This document shows positions 1 to 39,244 of a DNA stretch of 64,000 bases, piece after piece. A program made the translations under genes and the position numbers. Position 1 is the first letter of the stretch; each line of letters starts with the position of its first letter. The notes under the pieces were generated by a model. The model saw nothing but the letters and a program-made list of their open reading frames with translations, did not search any database and was not told the DNA's origin. The DNA comes from Burhinus oedicnemus (lineage: Eukaryota; Chordata; Aves; Charadriiformes; Burhinidae), in contig VFFE01008529.1 of NCBI GenBank assembly GCA_008921705.1, forward strand, positions 939,152-1,003,151, read 5' to 3'.

Positions 1-1729
1 GCCCCCATCCCCCACCCCCTGGAACAATAAGGAAAGAGAGTGGAGAGGATTGCTTTATACTCTGAAAGTGTTGCAATGTCTAGGAACCCTCTTTGGGTGT
101 TGTATCAGCCATCAAAATCATTGCAGCTCTTTTCCCTAGAAAAGCTAAGTGGATGATCTGAACTGGGACAATTAGTTGGAGAACGCTGTAATTAGAGCCA
201 CACTTTACTGTGGCAGCACTCCTCCTGGCAGGACCCACATTTATATCCTGCTGTTTTGCTTTTGCTGCCCAGTCAGCCAGTTGGTTTTCTTTTGTTCTGA
301 ATACTCAATTTATTGTCCAGGAGGAGACCTGGTAGGAAAAGATCATCAGTAGTCCTCTAGAGATCTGTGACCTTGCAGAGCAACTAGATCCTGGTCAACT
401 GAAGCCAATGGGAGTGCTGGTATTTGTTTCCGTAAAAGTAGGATGGAGCTGTAAGCATGGAAGAGATGATGGGAGAGAGCTTCTCTTGCGTTGTTAATAA
501 AAGGGATTAAAAATTACCATTATAAAAAAGCCAAGTATAATGTTCCAGTGTTTCAGACTTGAATTCTGTGAGGGAATATTGACTTGAACTGTCTAAATTA
601 CAATAATAGAGAAGAACAGATCCTTGGAATGTTTTAATTAGTTTCAATTTGTATACAAGATTCTTTTTTTACAGAACCTATTTTTAGCCTTGTTTGAACA
701 GAGGAAGTTGCTTTGTAAAGGAAGTTTCCTTAGAAATCTTTGAGCTTATTTTTGCCAGTTCTATAACCCCAACAATTTAAAAATCTTAGATTAAAAAATG
801 GCAGACCACCTCCACTGGATACTTATGCCAGCTCCTTGGCTTCTGGATTAATTTTGATTTAATGCCCCTATTCCCTTGGAATCATGCATCCATTAACTTC
901 AGACAGAATAGCGTTTATTTATTTTAAAGTACTGCTTTTTTTTTCTCTTTATTTTCTCCCTATTTCTGTAGTTTCTTTTGTGATCTTTCTTCCCTATTCA
1001 ACTACAAACACTTCTGCTTTCTTACACTGTCCTGTAGTTTTATCCTGTGTTTAGTTATTCCCTTCCTTTGCTTTTTTAATGGCTCTGTTGTTATTTCTGC
1101 CTTGTTCCTCCTTTATATTGCTCTGGTGATAGGAAATGTGCTGCGTTTCTGCTAGTAGCAACTGAAAAAACTAGAAATTTCACAAAGATCTTTGTGGGGA
1201 AAATCAGCCAGTCCTATCTACATGTATCTCTAGTTTGTTTTTTTAAAAGAGAAACCCCAAATCCATGCTTATTATTTTTCCCTTCTGTCCTCTAACCCAG
1301 TCTGAAGAGAAACTTGATGCAGAGATCAATGGATAAAATTCCCTGGCCTGTCTTACTCACAAAGTTTAGCTGTACAACTGAAATAATAGGAAGTTAAATA
1401 ACAGGCTAGTGAGTTGGACGTAGGTAGCTCATCAAAAGACTAACAAAACACGCAGGAGTCTGTGGGAGGGTGGGTGTGCATGAAGTACAAATATTATAGA
1501 AGGTGGAAATCAACAGGAAAATGCATTATATAACAAATATGGAAAATTATGAGTTTGGCTGGGATTCATTGGATTTGAATGTTTAGGCTCCCCTTGGCTG
1601 GTTCGTCACTGGTAAGCAATATTGACCTACTGAAGATACCTTTATCTATTACTCTACTGGATGCCTAATTGATGTTGAATTGGACTTTGTATGACTAGGT
1701 AGGGTTCAGTGAGTCCAGTCCCTAGAAGA

Positions 1730-2126
1730 GGCAGGATTAGAAACAGATTTTGGAGTAACCACTTGTACCAGAGGCGTTCTGAAGTGCCCAGTAATGAGTC
1801 GGCTGAGGTGCCGGTTACCCCTGGGGTGCTGGTGGTAGCCAGGGGGACAGAGTGACCAAGGAGGAGAAGAAAGAGTCCTATAAAAGCAGCGATCAGCAGC
1901 TTTATGAGGAGCTGACCACAGCAGTCTCTTCTTGCTTTAAGTGAAGCAAATTTCCACCCCCTGGGTTAATGGGTACTATGGTCACACAGCCTCTGTGCCT
2001 GGTAATTTCTCTGGAACAGGACTTTGTGTGCAGGATTGGAAGGGTGTTATACTACACGAGGCCAATGTACAGGATGTTTTAGATGCTGGAAGAGGATACT
2101 TGGAGGTCATTTGGAGATGGGTAAGA
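1730..2126 (+). promoter_or_regulatory. Possible TATA promoter and first-exon-like block
   Basis: A TATAAAAG box lies at 1879-1886 in a locally GC-richer block. About 235 bp downstream is a good splice-donor-like sequence, GG|GTAAGAT, at 2119-2126. The order TATA, transcribed stretch, donor could be an alternative first exon or the remnant of an LTR promoter. I see no matching LTR ends. The frame open from 1941 begins with GTG, so the block gives no strong sign of coding. This is inference from sequence layout only. Confidence 0.25.
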
Positions 2127-5100
2127 TGATACAGAAGAACCAAACTTGGGGCGTGCTGTGAAGTAAATAATTACAGAAAGGGTCAAGTGTTGTAAGAAAA
2201 CATGGATACTAAGATGGCTTAGGTGCAGGTAAAAAGGCAAGAGAACAAATCCTTTTAATGGAAACCTGGATCCTCTAGGAAATTGTGGAAGAGTATAGGA
2301 GAGAGGGTTTCTGCCTCTGACAGTAAGATAAAAATGAACATTTTATCTTTGAGGCAGTGAATTGTTCATGCTTTTTGTATGGCTTTTGCTATTTTAGCCC
2401 TTTATCATCTTTCAGAATGCCTGCAGAGGCATAACAAGTCATTTGCTTTCTTTACACAGTTTTATTTTAAATTTTATACATATTTTCATTTGTTCTGCCA
2501 CATTTCTCTCAAACTGAACTCAGAAGCAGAGTTAACTTTATGGCTTGTTAGAGATATTTGACAATTGTGCTTTGAGTTATTGCAGTTGGCTGAAGAACAA
2601 TAACAAGGAGCTGAATAGGGTTTTGTTTCTCTTTAAAGTAATGTGAAAATACTCTGTTAGTTGTCTGCTGTACTGTGAGGTATTTTGCTCCCAAGGATTT
2701 CTTACCTTCAGTCTGCAAGAAAATAGCAACAGCAAAAATAGTTCTTAGCAGAGGAAGTCTTCAGCCATTGTATGTATCATGTGTGTATGACAGTCTACAT
2801 TTTAAAAGTGTCTGGATCCAGGAAAGGTAAAAGTTAATGGGCTTAGAGTTTGGATGCTGAAGATATCAGTTTTAGTCTGTGATAAATCTGCAGTGACTCT
2901 GATATATGTGTCATATAGGGTGAGTGTTTCTCTGAATACTGGAGTTGTAAATATTTTTACACACTCCTTTATACCAAGGAGTAGAGATCACCAATATATG
3001 CACTTTGACAATCTTGCTAATCAGCATTGTATTGGAGTCACATTGGAGGGCATCCAGCACATGGAAAATTGACAAAACTTCTCATTGCCTTCATGCTAGA
3101 AAGGAATCCAGTGTTGTAATGATTAGGGTGGAGAGAGGCAGAGTATAATTTCTCTCTCCCAGAGCTCACCAGCTGCATGCTATTTACTCAGGAGAGGTGT
3201 TGCTGAATTGGGATATAATGTATAGTCATTGCAATAATTTAAAACACACAAGAGTCCCCAGGAACAAAAACCCGATCAGATTGTAGCCATAAAGATTGCT
3301 TTTTTTTGATAGTAGGGTGTAGAAAATATAATACACAGCTGTAGGACTAGGATTGGGGAAGATAATAGAAGAAGAAACAACTTACAATAATTACTATAAC
3401 TGAGAATGCTATTTTTTAAATCATGAGAGACTAGAAATATTTTTCAATATGGTTTCATTACCTATGATTTTAAATAGATGTTGAAGTCAAAAGGTAATGG
3501 TGGGCTTTTATTTCTGTCTTAAATCATCAGAGATCATCCTCCACTTTGCTCCCAAATTGTAGTAATTCTGGCTCTGAATACAGTATTTTAATTTCAGTAG
3601 TACTGTTTATGATTGCCTCTGTGGGCCTCTCTACACTGGAAAGGTCATGCTGACTGATGGTACATCATATTTGTCCACGTTTACTAATTCTCTCCTTTAT
3701 TATGCTCTCTATCAGTTTTCTTAGTCTAGAGGCCATAATATATACCTTCTGAGCTGTTATGAGTGAGAGCTTTGGCACATTTACCAAGTGTATCTTCCAG
3801 CTGTTTGTAAACCCTGTGAATTAAATACTGTGCTAGCAGTAATATGGTCAAACCAAAATACACTAATTTCAAGTAGAGTAAAAGTAACTCTCAGAGTACT
3901 TGAAGGTATTTAACATCATAGCCTTACCACTTACTGTGGTCTTACCAGTTACTCTGTAAATTCCAAGAAAAAGAAGGTAACAATAAACAGGAAACATACA
4001 GAAAAATAAGTAAAGTAAAATAAAATAAAACTGCAAGCTTTTTTTTTCTTTCTCCAGGTCATGAGGAAAAGAATGGAGCACGTCCTCCCTTTTTCTGTGA
4101 TAGATTGTATGTAGAAGAACTGTATTTGCAAAAGGTGGAGAGCTGGTGTGACTCACAGCGAGGAGGTCAGAGCTGGGCAGAACAAGTTAGCCGCTGACGT
4201 GAGATCAGACAATTGCAAGTACCGGGAGGCAGGCAGGAAGCACACTGCAATTCTGGAACAGGATTTTCATATGAACGGGCTGCCGAAGGGCGTGCACTGG
4301 AGCCAAGGAATCCTGCTCCGTGATATATAAAAATACTAGTCTCTTGTTACCAAATCTTACACAGGGTTGCAAAATATTAATAAACTTAAGGATCTGCGTA
4401 CAAAGCTTAGTTGATATTTAGTCCTTTATGCATTCAAGGTGTGTTACAAGTAATACAATTACGAAGCCAAGAATGTTTTAATGAGGAATTCAGATATGAT
4501 AATGTCATTTTACAAGTGAAAATCATTGTATAATATAGAGTGGTTCTCTCTTCTTTATAGCTAGTCAGCCACATATAAAATCTCTGTTTCCTCCAGTTCC
4601 CAGCAAAAAATAATTGCATAAAGGGGGATTAATTACTTGGGTTTTTTTAAAGTAATAGAACAACCCAAGTTTAACATCTTTATCAGGGGAAAACCTAGTG
4701 CTGTTCCCAAAATAGATGGTCTGTCTTTGGTCCTTTGCCGATGAAAGAGCTTGTTATAGACTTGGAGGAAGGAAAGATAAAGGATGGCATTTTACTTGGT
4801 GACATGTGTTCTGCTTTTTTTTAGCTGATTAAGGTAATTCGTCATGTACAATTCGGATGCCTTGGGGTAAATTCCTTCTAGCGCACCTCCACTTAAATTT
4901 ATGATGTTATATGACAGATTAATCTTCCCTGTTTATTGTCTAATCTTTTTCAGTTGTATGCTCTACAAAGAATGCTTGCCTTGTTTCATTGGTGATGACT
5001 TTTATCTGATGTTTTGATTTCTTGTAGTCATATATAAACATTCCTCAATTAATTGCTGTGACATTACTATGTGTTACTGACTCCTAAATTCTTTCAAGTT

Positions 5101-5479
5101 ACAATTAAATATTGTTTTGCAACTTTACTCGTTCAAATACCTTCTTTTGGTTGTCACCATTATGTCCAGAGAAACCATTTTGCACTATTTAGCAATCAGT
5201 ACTTTTACCTGTTCCTTGTGGTAAAATAGGCTGACGTGGCATGTCATCCAGGAAGCTTGTGTAGTTAAAAAATTTCTTCTGTTGCTCTTGTGCAGTTCTT
5301 CTGAGATAATTTCACAAAAGTTAGTGTAGTAGCTTTATAATTCACTCTCAGAAAGAATCATTAGATCACCTGCTCTGGTCTCCTGTATATTGGAGAACAT
5401 TATGTCTAAACTTGGGTGCTTCTGCACTTTACTCAGTAACCTGTATGTGGCTGAAGCACGTCTGAATGCACTGAGAGAT

Positions 5480-5830
5480 GAGAAGTCCCCCCCTTCTTTG
5501 GCAGTTTGTTGCTCTGGTCAGTTACTCTAATGGTAAAAATGTATGCTTTGCTTCTCTTTTGAATTTGGTTGATTACAGCTTCCAGTCATTGGTTCTTGAT
5601 CACCTCTTCACTGAAGAGCTTCTCAATACTCAGGTTTATTTTTCTATGCAAAAGGTACTTGTATGCTACATAGTCAGGTCACCTCTCAGTTGTCTTCTCA
5701 GTACATTGCCAGATTACTCTTTCTTAGTGTCTAGGCAAAAAGCCTTTCCTCCATCCCTTCAAGATTTTTTTGTTTGCTGTTCTTCAGTTTTCAGTGTTCT
5801 TTTTAAAAAGTGAAGACCCTAGCAAATTAA
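5480..5830 (-). repeat. Ancient CR1/L3-like LINE relic
   Basis: Reading left to right, the stretch keeps the order of blocks seen in reverse-complemented CR1 3' regions. A 'TCTAATGGTAAAAA' block comes first, then a 'CTCTTCACTGAAGAGC' type segment, then a 'GTCAGGTCACCTCTCAGTTG' block matching the CR1 'gatcccctcctcagccttctc' motif. Divergence is very high, so the element is old and the ends are approximate. A CR1/L3 origin is inferred from this layout. Confidence 0.4.
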
Positions 5831-7214
5831 GGGCACTGATGCTCAGACTCCATAATGAAGATACGGATATCTCTTGCCTTCTTTATACTATCTGGCTCTC
5901 TCCACTGTGGCAGAGGATAATACAGAAGAGTGGTAGGCATTGACAGAGGAAGGACTTCTGAAATGCATTTTCTTTTTTCCATCTCTTTCTTCCCCCAAGA
6001 GGGAAGAACTATTGTGGTGATACCTTCATTCACCAGAATGTATCTTATAGCTATATGGGTTATTCCTCTTTCTCCTAGTGAAGTTAAAACTTATGTGTGG
6101 TCAAGGCTGTAAGTTTTTATAGGTGATGACTGCAGAGCACATCTGTTGATTCAGCACATCCTTGCCAAATGGCTGGCACCTTCATAAACTACTTGTTTTA
6201 GGAAATTGAGAGGATGTATCTGCTCTCTGCTGCTGCATTTATTAAGCTTGCCAGTTACCTCACATTAGGGCCCCAGTGCATGCAACACAAACACAATCTG
6301 AATCCAGCTTTATTGATGCCAAGTTAACAAAAATATTTTGAAAGTGTCATTATGCAGAACTGAACTAATACATCGTAAGAGTCCTCATTCGAGAGAAATC
6401 AATCGCTGATTTGACCACAAGGGTAGAAGTGCCTTGCAATCTGCTACCCATTTTGACCATCAATTAAGTCACTGAGAAAGCTGACAGTAAATGGTAAAGA
6501 TACACTTGTATATGCTTGACATGTCTGGTGTAAGTGGCTTTAGCAGGTGAATAACCTAGAATTGATTCCCCACCATGTCCATTACAGCTTCTTTGAACTT
6601 TCTGTATTGCTAAGTGAATGACCTATTTCTTTGATCTAAAATTAGTGTGTGTAGGTCCATTTTTAAAGTGCTTCCAAGTGCATCTGCTTTTGCACTAGTG
6701 CTGCTTGCTTTCATTATACAATAAGGATGATTGTTTCTCCCTGTAGCAAAGAAGTTACCAGGTTTTAGATTCTTTTCCTGTACATTGATCCAGAGGGAGA
6801 ATGCCAGCAGTGTGTTAGGGGTTTAGGAGTACAAGTTTCCCTGACTTTTCAAATTGTATTCATATGCTTAAGAGTCCCACTATGCAGATGAGAGACCAGA
6901 ATTTCATCTTTGTGGTTCTTGTTTGTTAGGATGTATTTCATAGTGGTATGTGGGGAAAACCCAGGGGAGACACACAAATTCTTGCAAAAAAATTATTTGG
7001 CTAAGGAAGCCTGTGTGAGACACTGCTTTCAGCAACATCAAAATGTAACTGCACATACCAGACTTCTTCATTCATGCTGCCAAAGGAATAATAGGATTAC
7101 CCTGCTTTGTTTTGCTTTTTCACCCTGGCATTAAATGAACTGAAACTTGATGTGTGAGTCTCTGGAAAATAAGGTCAGTTGAAAAAGAGTTCATTGTCCT
7201 TTTATTCTTCTTAG

Positions 7215-33324
<26,110 letters not shown>

Positions 33325-34431
33325 AGCATTCAGTATTGGAAAAGTTCAACAGCTAAAACCTTGCACGACCAAATGAACGAAGTGACCAGATTACTCCTAA
33401 ACTCCACTCGATACTGTTTTCTTTTCTCATTTATGTAGAGCAGAATTATCATTCAGCAGTTATCTTCATGAACTGCTTTTAGCAACTTCAATTTTAAGTT
33501 AATTTCTGCTTTGTATGTTATTACGATTCCTAGTAGATTGTAATTTGAATAATGATAAGGTGTTGCAGGGTTTTTTTGATTGTTACCGTTACTGTGGACA
33601 TTCCACTCAGTCTCTTTCTGTTACAATGATCTTAATTTCTTTGCAGTGATTTCTGATACGCTTTGAAAGAAAAAGAAAATCCCTGTGCATCTATAATAAT
33701 GGAAGGTTACTGACCTTTCTTCAGATTAATCCATATTTTCTCTCCAGTATGCTTTCAAGAGTTATATTATGGTTGCAACTATTAGCTTAGTTATGTGGTG
33801 AAAAATTGAAATTATTTTATATTTGCCCTGGGTTCAGAGCAGCTTTTAGTCTGGTCTTTGGGCCACTAACATAGTTTTCAAGGTTGTTGGCAAAAGCACG
33901 GATTGTCCACTAGAATTATATTATGTGTGTACGTATGTGTGCGTGCAAAGAAGTGAATGTGACAATTGCCACTGTCAAAGCTTTGACGTATATATTGGGA
34001 ACTTTACACAAGAGATTATACCACCAAAAAAAAATTAATTTAATCTTATTCAGTAATAAGTGATATATCTTATTTGATATTGTGTCCAAAAAATGTATTC
34101 CAAAACCAGATTTGTTTACTTACAGACTTTTACAAAAAGAGAAATTTAGTGAGAAGAACTTGGTAGAATTTTCTGTCCTAATATAGTCTTTTAGTAATTG
34201 GTATCTTAACAAGTTTTTAGCCATGGTGTAATGTATATTGGACAGGATGAAATCATACCAAGAGGTTAACGAGGTTACAAACTTTCGGTCTACAACATAT
34301 ACTGGATATTCAGGTTTTTTCACCTGTATGTTATCAGCAATTCTTAACATTTCATCCTTATGTACTGGTTTTAATTGTAGGATAACAAACTTGCAGGTGA
34401 CTACATATGGCATGTCTTCTCCCTCTACTAT

Positions 34432-34472
34432 TTGTGTGTATGTGTGGTGTGTTTATGTGTGCGTATGTGTGG
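34432..34472 (+). repeat. TG-rich simple repeat in SMIM14 3' UTR
   Basis: An imperfect (TG)n tract broken by TATG and GCG units. It is short and interrupted, so likely only mildly variable. Confidence 0.8.
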
Positions 34473-35543
34473 CTGTGCACATACCTGTGCACATCTCCCA
34501 TTGTAGCAAATGGGAAGGACTTTTTTATGTACATTAATTTAAGAACATTTTAAAGATGTACAGAAAAGCAACACTGTATATTTTTCTTGATCAATTTGAA
34601 AAATTGATGAGAATAATGTAAAGAACATTTTTATGTTACCAACATGAAGCTTCTTTCCGTAAAGGTCAGTAGAACAGACATATGGGAATTCAAAGCCTTA
34701 CCCTACAAACCTTTATTTCATGAAGACTTGAGTTACGGAGCTGAAGGGACTAACTGTTAAGATGCATAAAGGTTTGTATTAACAGGCTCTAACAAAAATC
34801 TCACATCAGATCCCATGGTTGACAGATGCAGGGTTTTCCTCCTCAGGGTAAATGGTGGGCCAGCTAAGCCTCCTTGTAAGGTACAGCATAGACCTGAAGA
34901 AAGGCTTCTGTAATTTGATGTAACTGCCCTTCGAATTTCTGTGGAATAGTGTGCTCCCAAGCGTAGGAGCATGTGTAAAAAAAAAATTTTATAAAAAATG
35001 AAGAAGATTGGGCCAGGTGCTCTCAGTGGTATCTTTGCGGTGCCATGTAAAGCAATGGAGCTGCAGCAGAGAAGCTGAGAGAATTTGTGCTGTTACGTCT
35101 AATGGTGTACAGGCCACAAACACTGTGTAAAGATGTCACTGGGACAAGCAGTCTGACTGTGCTTGCTTTTTGCCTTTCATGTACATTTATGTTTGGGATA
35201 CTCTTTTGAACAGAATAAGTAATACAGTATCATTTTGTTGAACGAACAACAAAATATATATATAATCTCCTACAATGACCTTTTCTCCAAGAATTTTTGG
35301 CCAGACTTCTTCACTGTCGGATGCATAAAGCAGGCTTCCAGTTGATTAAAAAGCCAACAGAAACAGGCTTCATTTCAGACAGAGCGCCACTCCTCATCCC
35401 ATTGGAAACTGGTGAGATTTACAGCAGATGCTCCTCGCTTGTGAGGATCATTCTCGCTTTACTTAAATGTCTGCATATGTATTTATAAAACTCACCGTGT
35501 GCACCCAGCTCTAACAGTCTTGGCAAATGAACTTTTTGTTCAG

Positions 35544-35549
35544 AATAAA
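35544..35549 (+). terminator. SMIM14: AATAAA poly(A) signal candidate, SMIM14 proximal
   Basis: A canonical hexamer (CAG-AATAAA-GTTGTGTTTT) about 2.2 kb after the stop, followed by a TG/T-rich stretch as expected downstream of a cleavage site. This makes it the best of the three candidates. Confidence 0.5.
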
Positions 35550-36460
35550 GTTGTGTTTTACATTTAAGTGAACTGTCTTTGCTTGAAATTCCTCTAGTAA
35601 TTGTCCCAGTGATTTTATACATGTATGCTTTCTTCATGTAAATTGCTATTTTAAATTTTCTATGTAAAAGAAAAAACATTGGAAATATTTTATTGTAAAA
35701 TGTTTTACTAAAGAGCCAGGCCACTATCCCACATCAAAATGTATGCCTTTTAAATTCAGATACTCTCTCCAAGATAAAACCTTCAGATCACCACTCTTAA
35801 TTAAAATAAAAGTAACTAATTGTAGGACTGTATTTTGCCACTCTTATTCATGTTAAATAGTGCCTTACTCATCAAGTAGTTACACTCAAGTTTGTGGGAC
35901 TACTCTGAGATAATGTACTAGTAGCAGCTTTAGTAAGGGTGGCAGAAATCTGGCCTTTAGTGATGTAGTTTGCGATGAAATAATTGTGTCATGGTTACAG
36001 ATGTTTATGGTAAATTTTGAGAAGAAATGTGGAAGAGATTAGTGGTATGTGAAGCTTCAGGATGTGATTAATTCTGTAATGAGGGCTTTAAGCGTGGTTA
36101 GTAAGAGATGCAAGTTGTGGCAACTTGGGAAATATGGAGGAAGTTTACAGTTATACCTTAGCTTAGAACTTTGTTAAAACAATAGTATTTTTAGAGTCTG
36201 CTTAACACAATTATTATACTCTGAAATGAGAAATCATATGTATTCATGTATTGTCTGCAGATCACTTAGCCTTGTAATGTTCATGATTGAAAAAGGAAGA
36301 GTGATGATGTGATGTACCTAATGTAAATCGGTGGTTTAAAATGTCTGAATTATGCCAAACAAAAATCATCTGTGCCATTTGCGGTTTCCTAGTAATCTTT
36401 TACTGAGTACTTGGATTGGGATAAAGGGCTTGTACTATGCACTTTTTATTGACTTAACAA

Positions 36461-36466
36461 AATAAA
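36461..36466 (+). terminator. SMIM14: AATAAA poly(A) signal candidate, SMIM14 distal
   Basis: Canonical AATAAA followed within 30 bp by a T/GT-rich stretch (CCTTTTGTCTCTGTCTCTTA). A plausible distal end for the transcript. Confidence 0.4.
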
Positions 36467-37211
36467 TAGCAATCATTAGTAACCTTTTGTCTCTGTCTCT
36501 TAGTCTTTATAGAAGACGTAGGACTGCACCAACCTATCAGTTTCTAAGGTAATTTGAAATCATCTGAAAATAAGTATCAGTAAAAATAGCATGTCATTTG
36601 TGTAAATTTTAAAATGTAAATTCTAACTTTTCCAATGGACACTTGCCTTCTGGATGTATCTCAAGCAAGTCAGAACAAATTAGAAGCAGTTTCCAAGTTT
36701 TAAGATACTTTAATCACCAACACAGATGTCTCTGCCTTTTGCTCTTCAAAGTAGTTACACAACCGAGGAAGTCAGAAATACTACAGTAAGAAAAGTAATG
36801 ACAGAGGCCAAATATGCCAATTATGTTACCTCATTTTAGATCAAATCCTACTACTTTGGGATTTGCAGTCTATTTTCTAATCCCAGTTCTTGGCAGTCTT
36901 GGACCCAGAGCAGCTCTGAGGAAGGAAGATGCTCCAGTGGATCTGAGGCAGCACGTAGAAGTAGTAGAGACCTGCTGCTTCCTCAGTGTTCCCATGGAGT
37001 GCAGCACTCTTCATCCTCCAGCAGCAGGGCATGAAATGCTGAGCACTGCCTCAGTAGTAGCCGAGATTCCACATTAGGGATTCCTGTGTTAATCTAAGGA
37101 AAAAAAGGAAAACGCCAGGCGAGCATCAGGGTTTAAAATAATATACAGCTGTCCAGAGACAGTGGTAATAAATACCAGAGAATCAGAAACAAAATCTGAA
37201 TTTATTTCTAG

Positions 37212-37226
37212 TAATAATAATAATAA
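37212..37226 (+). repeat. (TAA)5 microsatellite
   Basis: Five perfect TAA units followed by an A-rich stretch. Short. Confidence 0.95.
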
Positions 37227-39229
37227 AATACTAATTTAATAACAAATGCTTTAGGCATCTGAGTCAATTTAGAAACTGTATGATCTTAATCAGAGATCAT
37301 TAATGTCTGCTCATCAAGATTTACCCTTTTACTCGAACATAAGGTTATAAATAACTAAAGCTAAACTTCACTTACAAGTACACTTGTTGAAATGTTTGCC
37401 AAGGATGCACATGCCTATTATGAAAAGTGATGCAGAAAGGAAATTATCACAAATTTAAATCAACTACGTTGAATGGATCTGCATGAGGCCTGGCTGTTCA
37501 AGACCACCAGGTGAGTGGAGAAGATTACTCTGCCCCAAAGCCTGAAAAAAAATTGCATCCTGTCTAGGATGTTTGGGAGAAATACATCAAAGCATTGGCA
37601 CAGAATATTCCATGAACATGAAGTGGGTTCCTTGCAAAAATGGACAACTTTACATTCTTTTCTCCTTCCACCCTTACTTATTCAGTAACAGCCAACAGCC
37701 TACAGCGCAATTCACTGCAAAGATGTGGACCTTGGGGTGGGGGAAGAAGTGGACTGCCCCATGATGAACCACATCCTCAGTTGTCAAACAGCACAACTCG
37801 GCTGGCTTCCAGGGAGTTACAGTGGACATCAGCTGATTTGTCTCTTTTCATACAAGAATAATAACTGAACCTATGTTACTTGATCTTGTATCAAAATTAT
37901 TGCAAACTCCCATAGCAGGCACTTTATAGTTAAATATAATAACTAGAAGAATCTGGCTTCTGCATTACCTTTTTAACATCTGCAGATAAGAGTGTTGGTC
38001 GAAGAGGGTGTCTGAAAGAAATATATTTCAATACATGACAATTAATTAACCATATATATACAGCTTTTGAAAGGTTTCACTCTTCTTGCTTGCATGGAAA
38101 GTGATATTATTAAATATTTTATACAATGTTAATTGAAAATACAGCAGTAATTTCTAATCAAAGATCACAAGTAGGAAGCTTTAAAAAAACAGTCTTGCAT
38201 TTATGGGTTTTGTTATTACATCCTCCAAGCTATACATGATGAAATAGAGGCATAATTCCTGTGACTGTAGTTTTCAGACTTACACCTGTTTTAAAATTCT
38301 TGAAGGTTATTATCTTCTAATGCCAAAAATACTCTTAAAATGTAACAGAAGATATTAGAACCAAGAAAATATGTTTCTTAAGCAGACCAACAAAAAAACC
38401 CCACCATTGTACAACATTCTGAAGGTCAGAGTCATTGCTTCAATATAAAAAGTAAATCTTAGAAAAGATGTAGGAGCTCAGCTTAGAGCAGAACTTGTAG
38501 ATGAAGTGATAAATGATAAACAGCATGATTGGCAAGAAAATGATCCACGGGAGCCCCCACAGGGCTGGACGCTACACCAAGCATTGCATGTAACACATCA
38601 AAATCTGCTTTGTTGTGGTGATAGTGAGTAAAAATCCAGCGTCTTCAGCTCTCCTAGTGATTTCATGCAGCCTTGTTTTCCATCCTCAGTTTCATATAGA
38701 TGAAACAAAAAATCCAAATAATAATTTTTCCCACTTCATCAAATACTAGCTTGCAGTTTGAATCACAAGCGCATCTTGTCTCTGACACCCCCTCTGGCTA
38801 TATGCTTCTTTTGGGCTTCAGTATGTAGGGGGAAGAGATTAAGCCAAATTTGCTTTTAGCTATACTGTAACAGTGGATCAAATCTTCACCTTATTTTATG
38901 GGAACAACTGTTAAGGCAATGGGACAACTCAGCTGAGTAAAACCCTTCAAAGAAGTCATGCTACAAGACAATTTCTCTCCAATGGGGCTGTGATGACAAG
39001 CAGTGCCTTATCTGGCTGTTCTTACTTCCATTGCATTAGGTTTAGCATTTAAGGCTTCCTTATTGTTTTGTTGAAATGGCTGTTATGCCTGAAACGGCTC
39101 TCCTGTTGGGACATTTAGTATGCTCCATGTTCAGAAAAGCGATACTGCTGCCCACAGCACTGCTTCTGAAGGAGCAGCTTTGATGTCTGGTGTAATGTGT
39201 GTGGTTTCCAGATCAGAAGAGAAGGGAGG

Positions 39230-39244
39230 AAAAAAAAAAAAAAA
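39230..39244 (+). repeat. A15 homopolymer run
   Basis: Fifteen consecutive A residues after a purine-rich GAAGGGAGG stretch. No retrocopy is recognisable upstream, so it is a simple repeat rather than a retroposon tail. Confidence 0.9.

Larger units (their letters stand above)
1..7214. other. Non-coding DNA 5' of first SMIM14 coding exon (probable intron)
   Basis: No convincing coding exon is visible. The stretch is AT-rich, with homopolymer T and A runs and no CpG island, so the SMIM14 promoter and first exon probably lie before position 1 and this is mostly 5' intron. It contains an old CR1-like relic around 5480-5830 and a slightly GC-richer block at about 1730-2130 with a TATA-like box. 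The open frames here are short and resemble no family I recognise. Confidence 0.6.
33325..36490 (+). other. SMIM14: SMIM14 3' UTR (probable extent)
   Basis: AT-rich sequence after the stop with no coding potential. AATAAA signals are at 35544-35549, 35805-35810 and 36461-36466. A TG-rich simple repeat lies at about 34432-34472. The true 3' end cannot be fixed from sequence: the UTR is about 2.2 kb if the first signal is used and about 3.1 kb if the last is. Confidence 0.55.

Noticed and set aside
1941..2129. 62-codon + strand frame as a possible upstream SMIM14 coding exon
   Set aside because: It begins with GTG, has no family match, and SMIM14 starts cleanly at the ATG at 7251.
38483..38820. 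Several short - strand frames that look protein-like, including hydrophobic segments
   Set aside because: Different frames on both strands look equally plausible, each is under about 55 codons, and no consistent acceptor/donor pair supports any of them.
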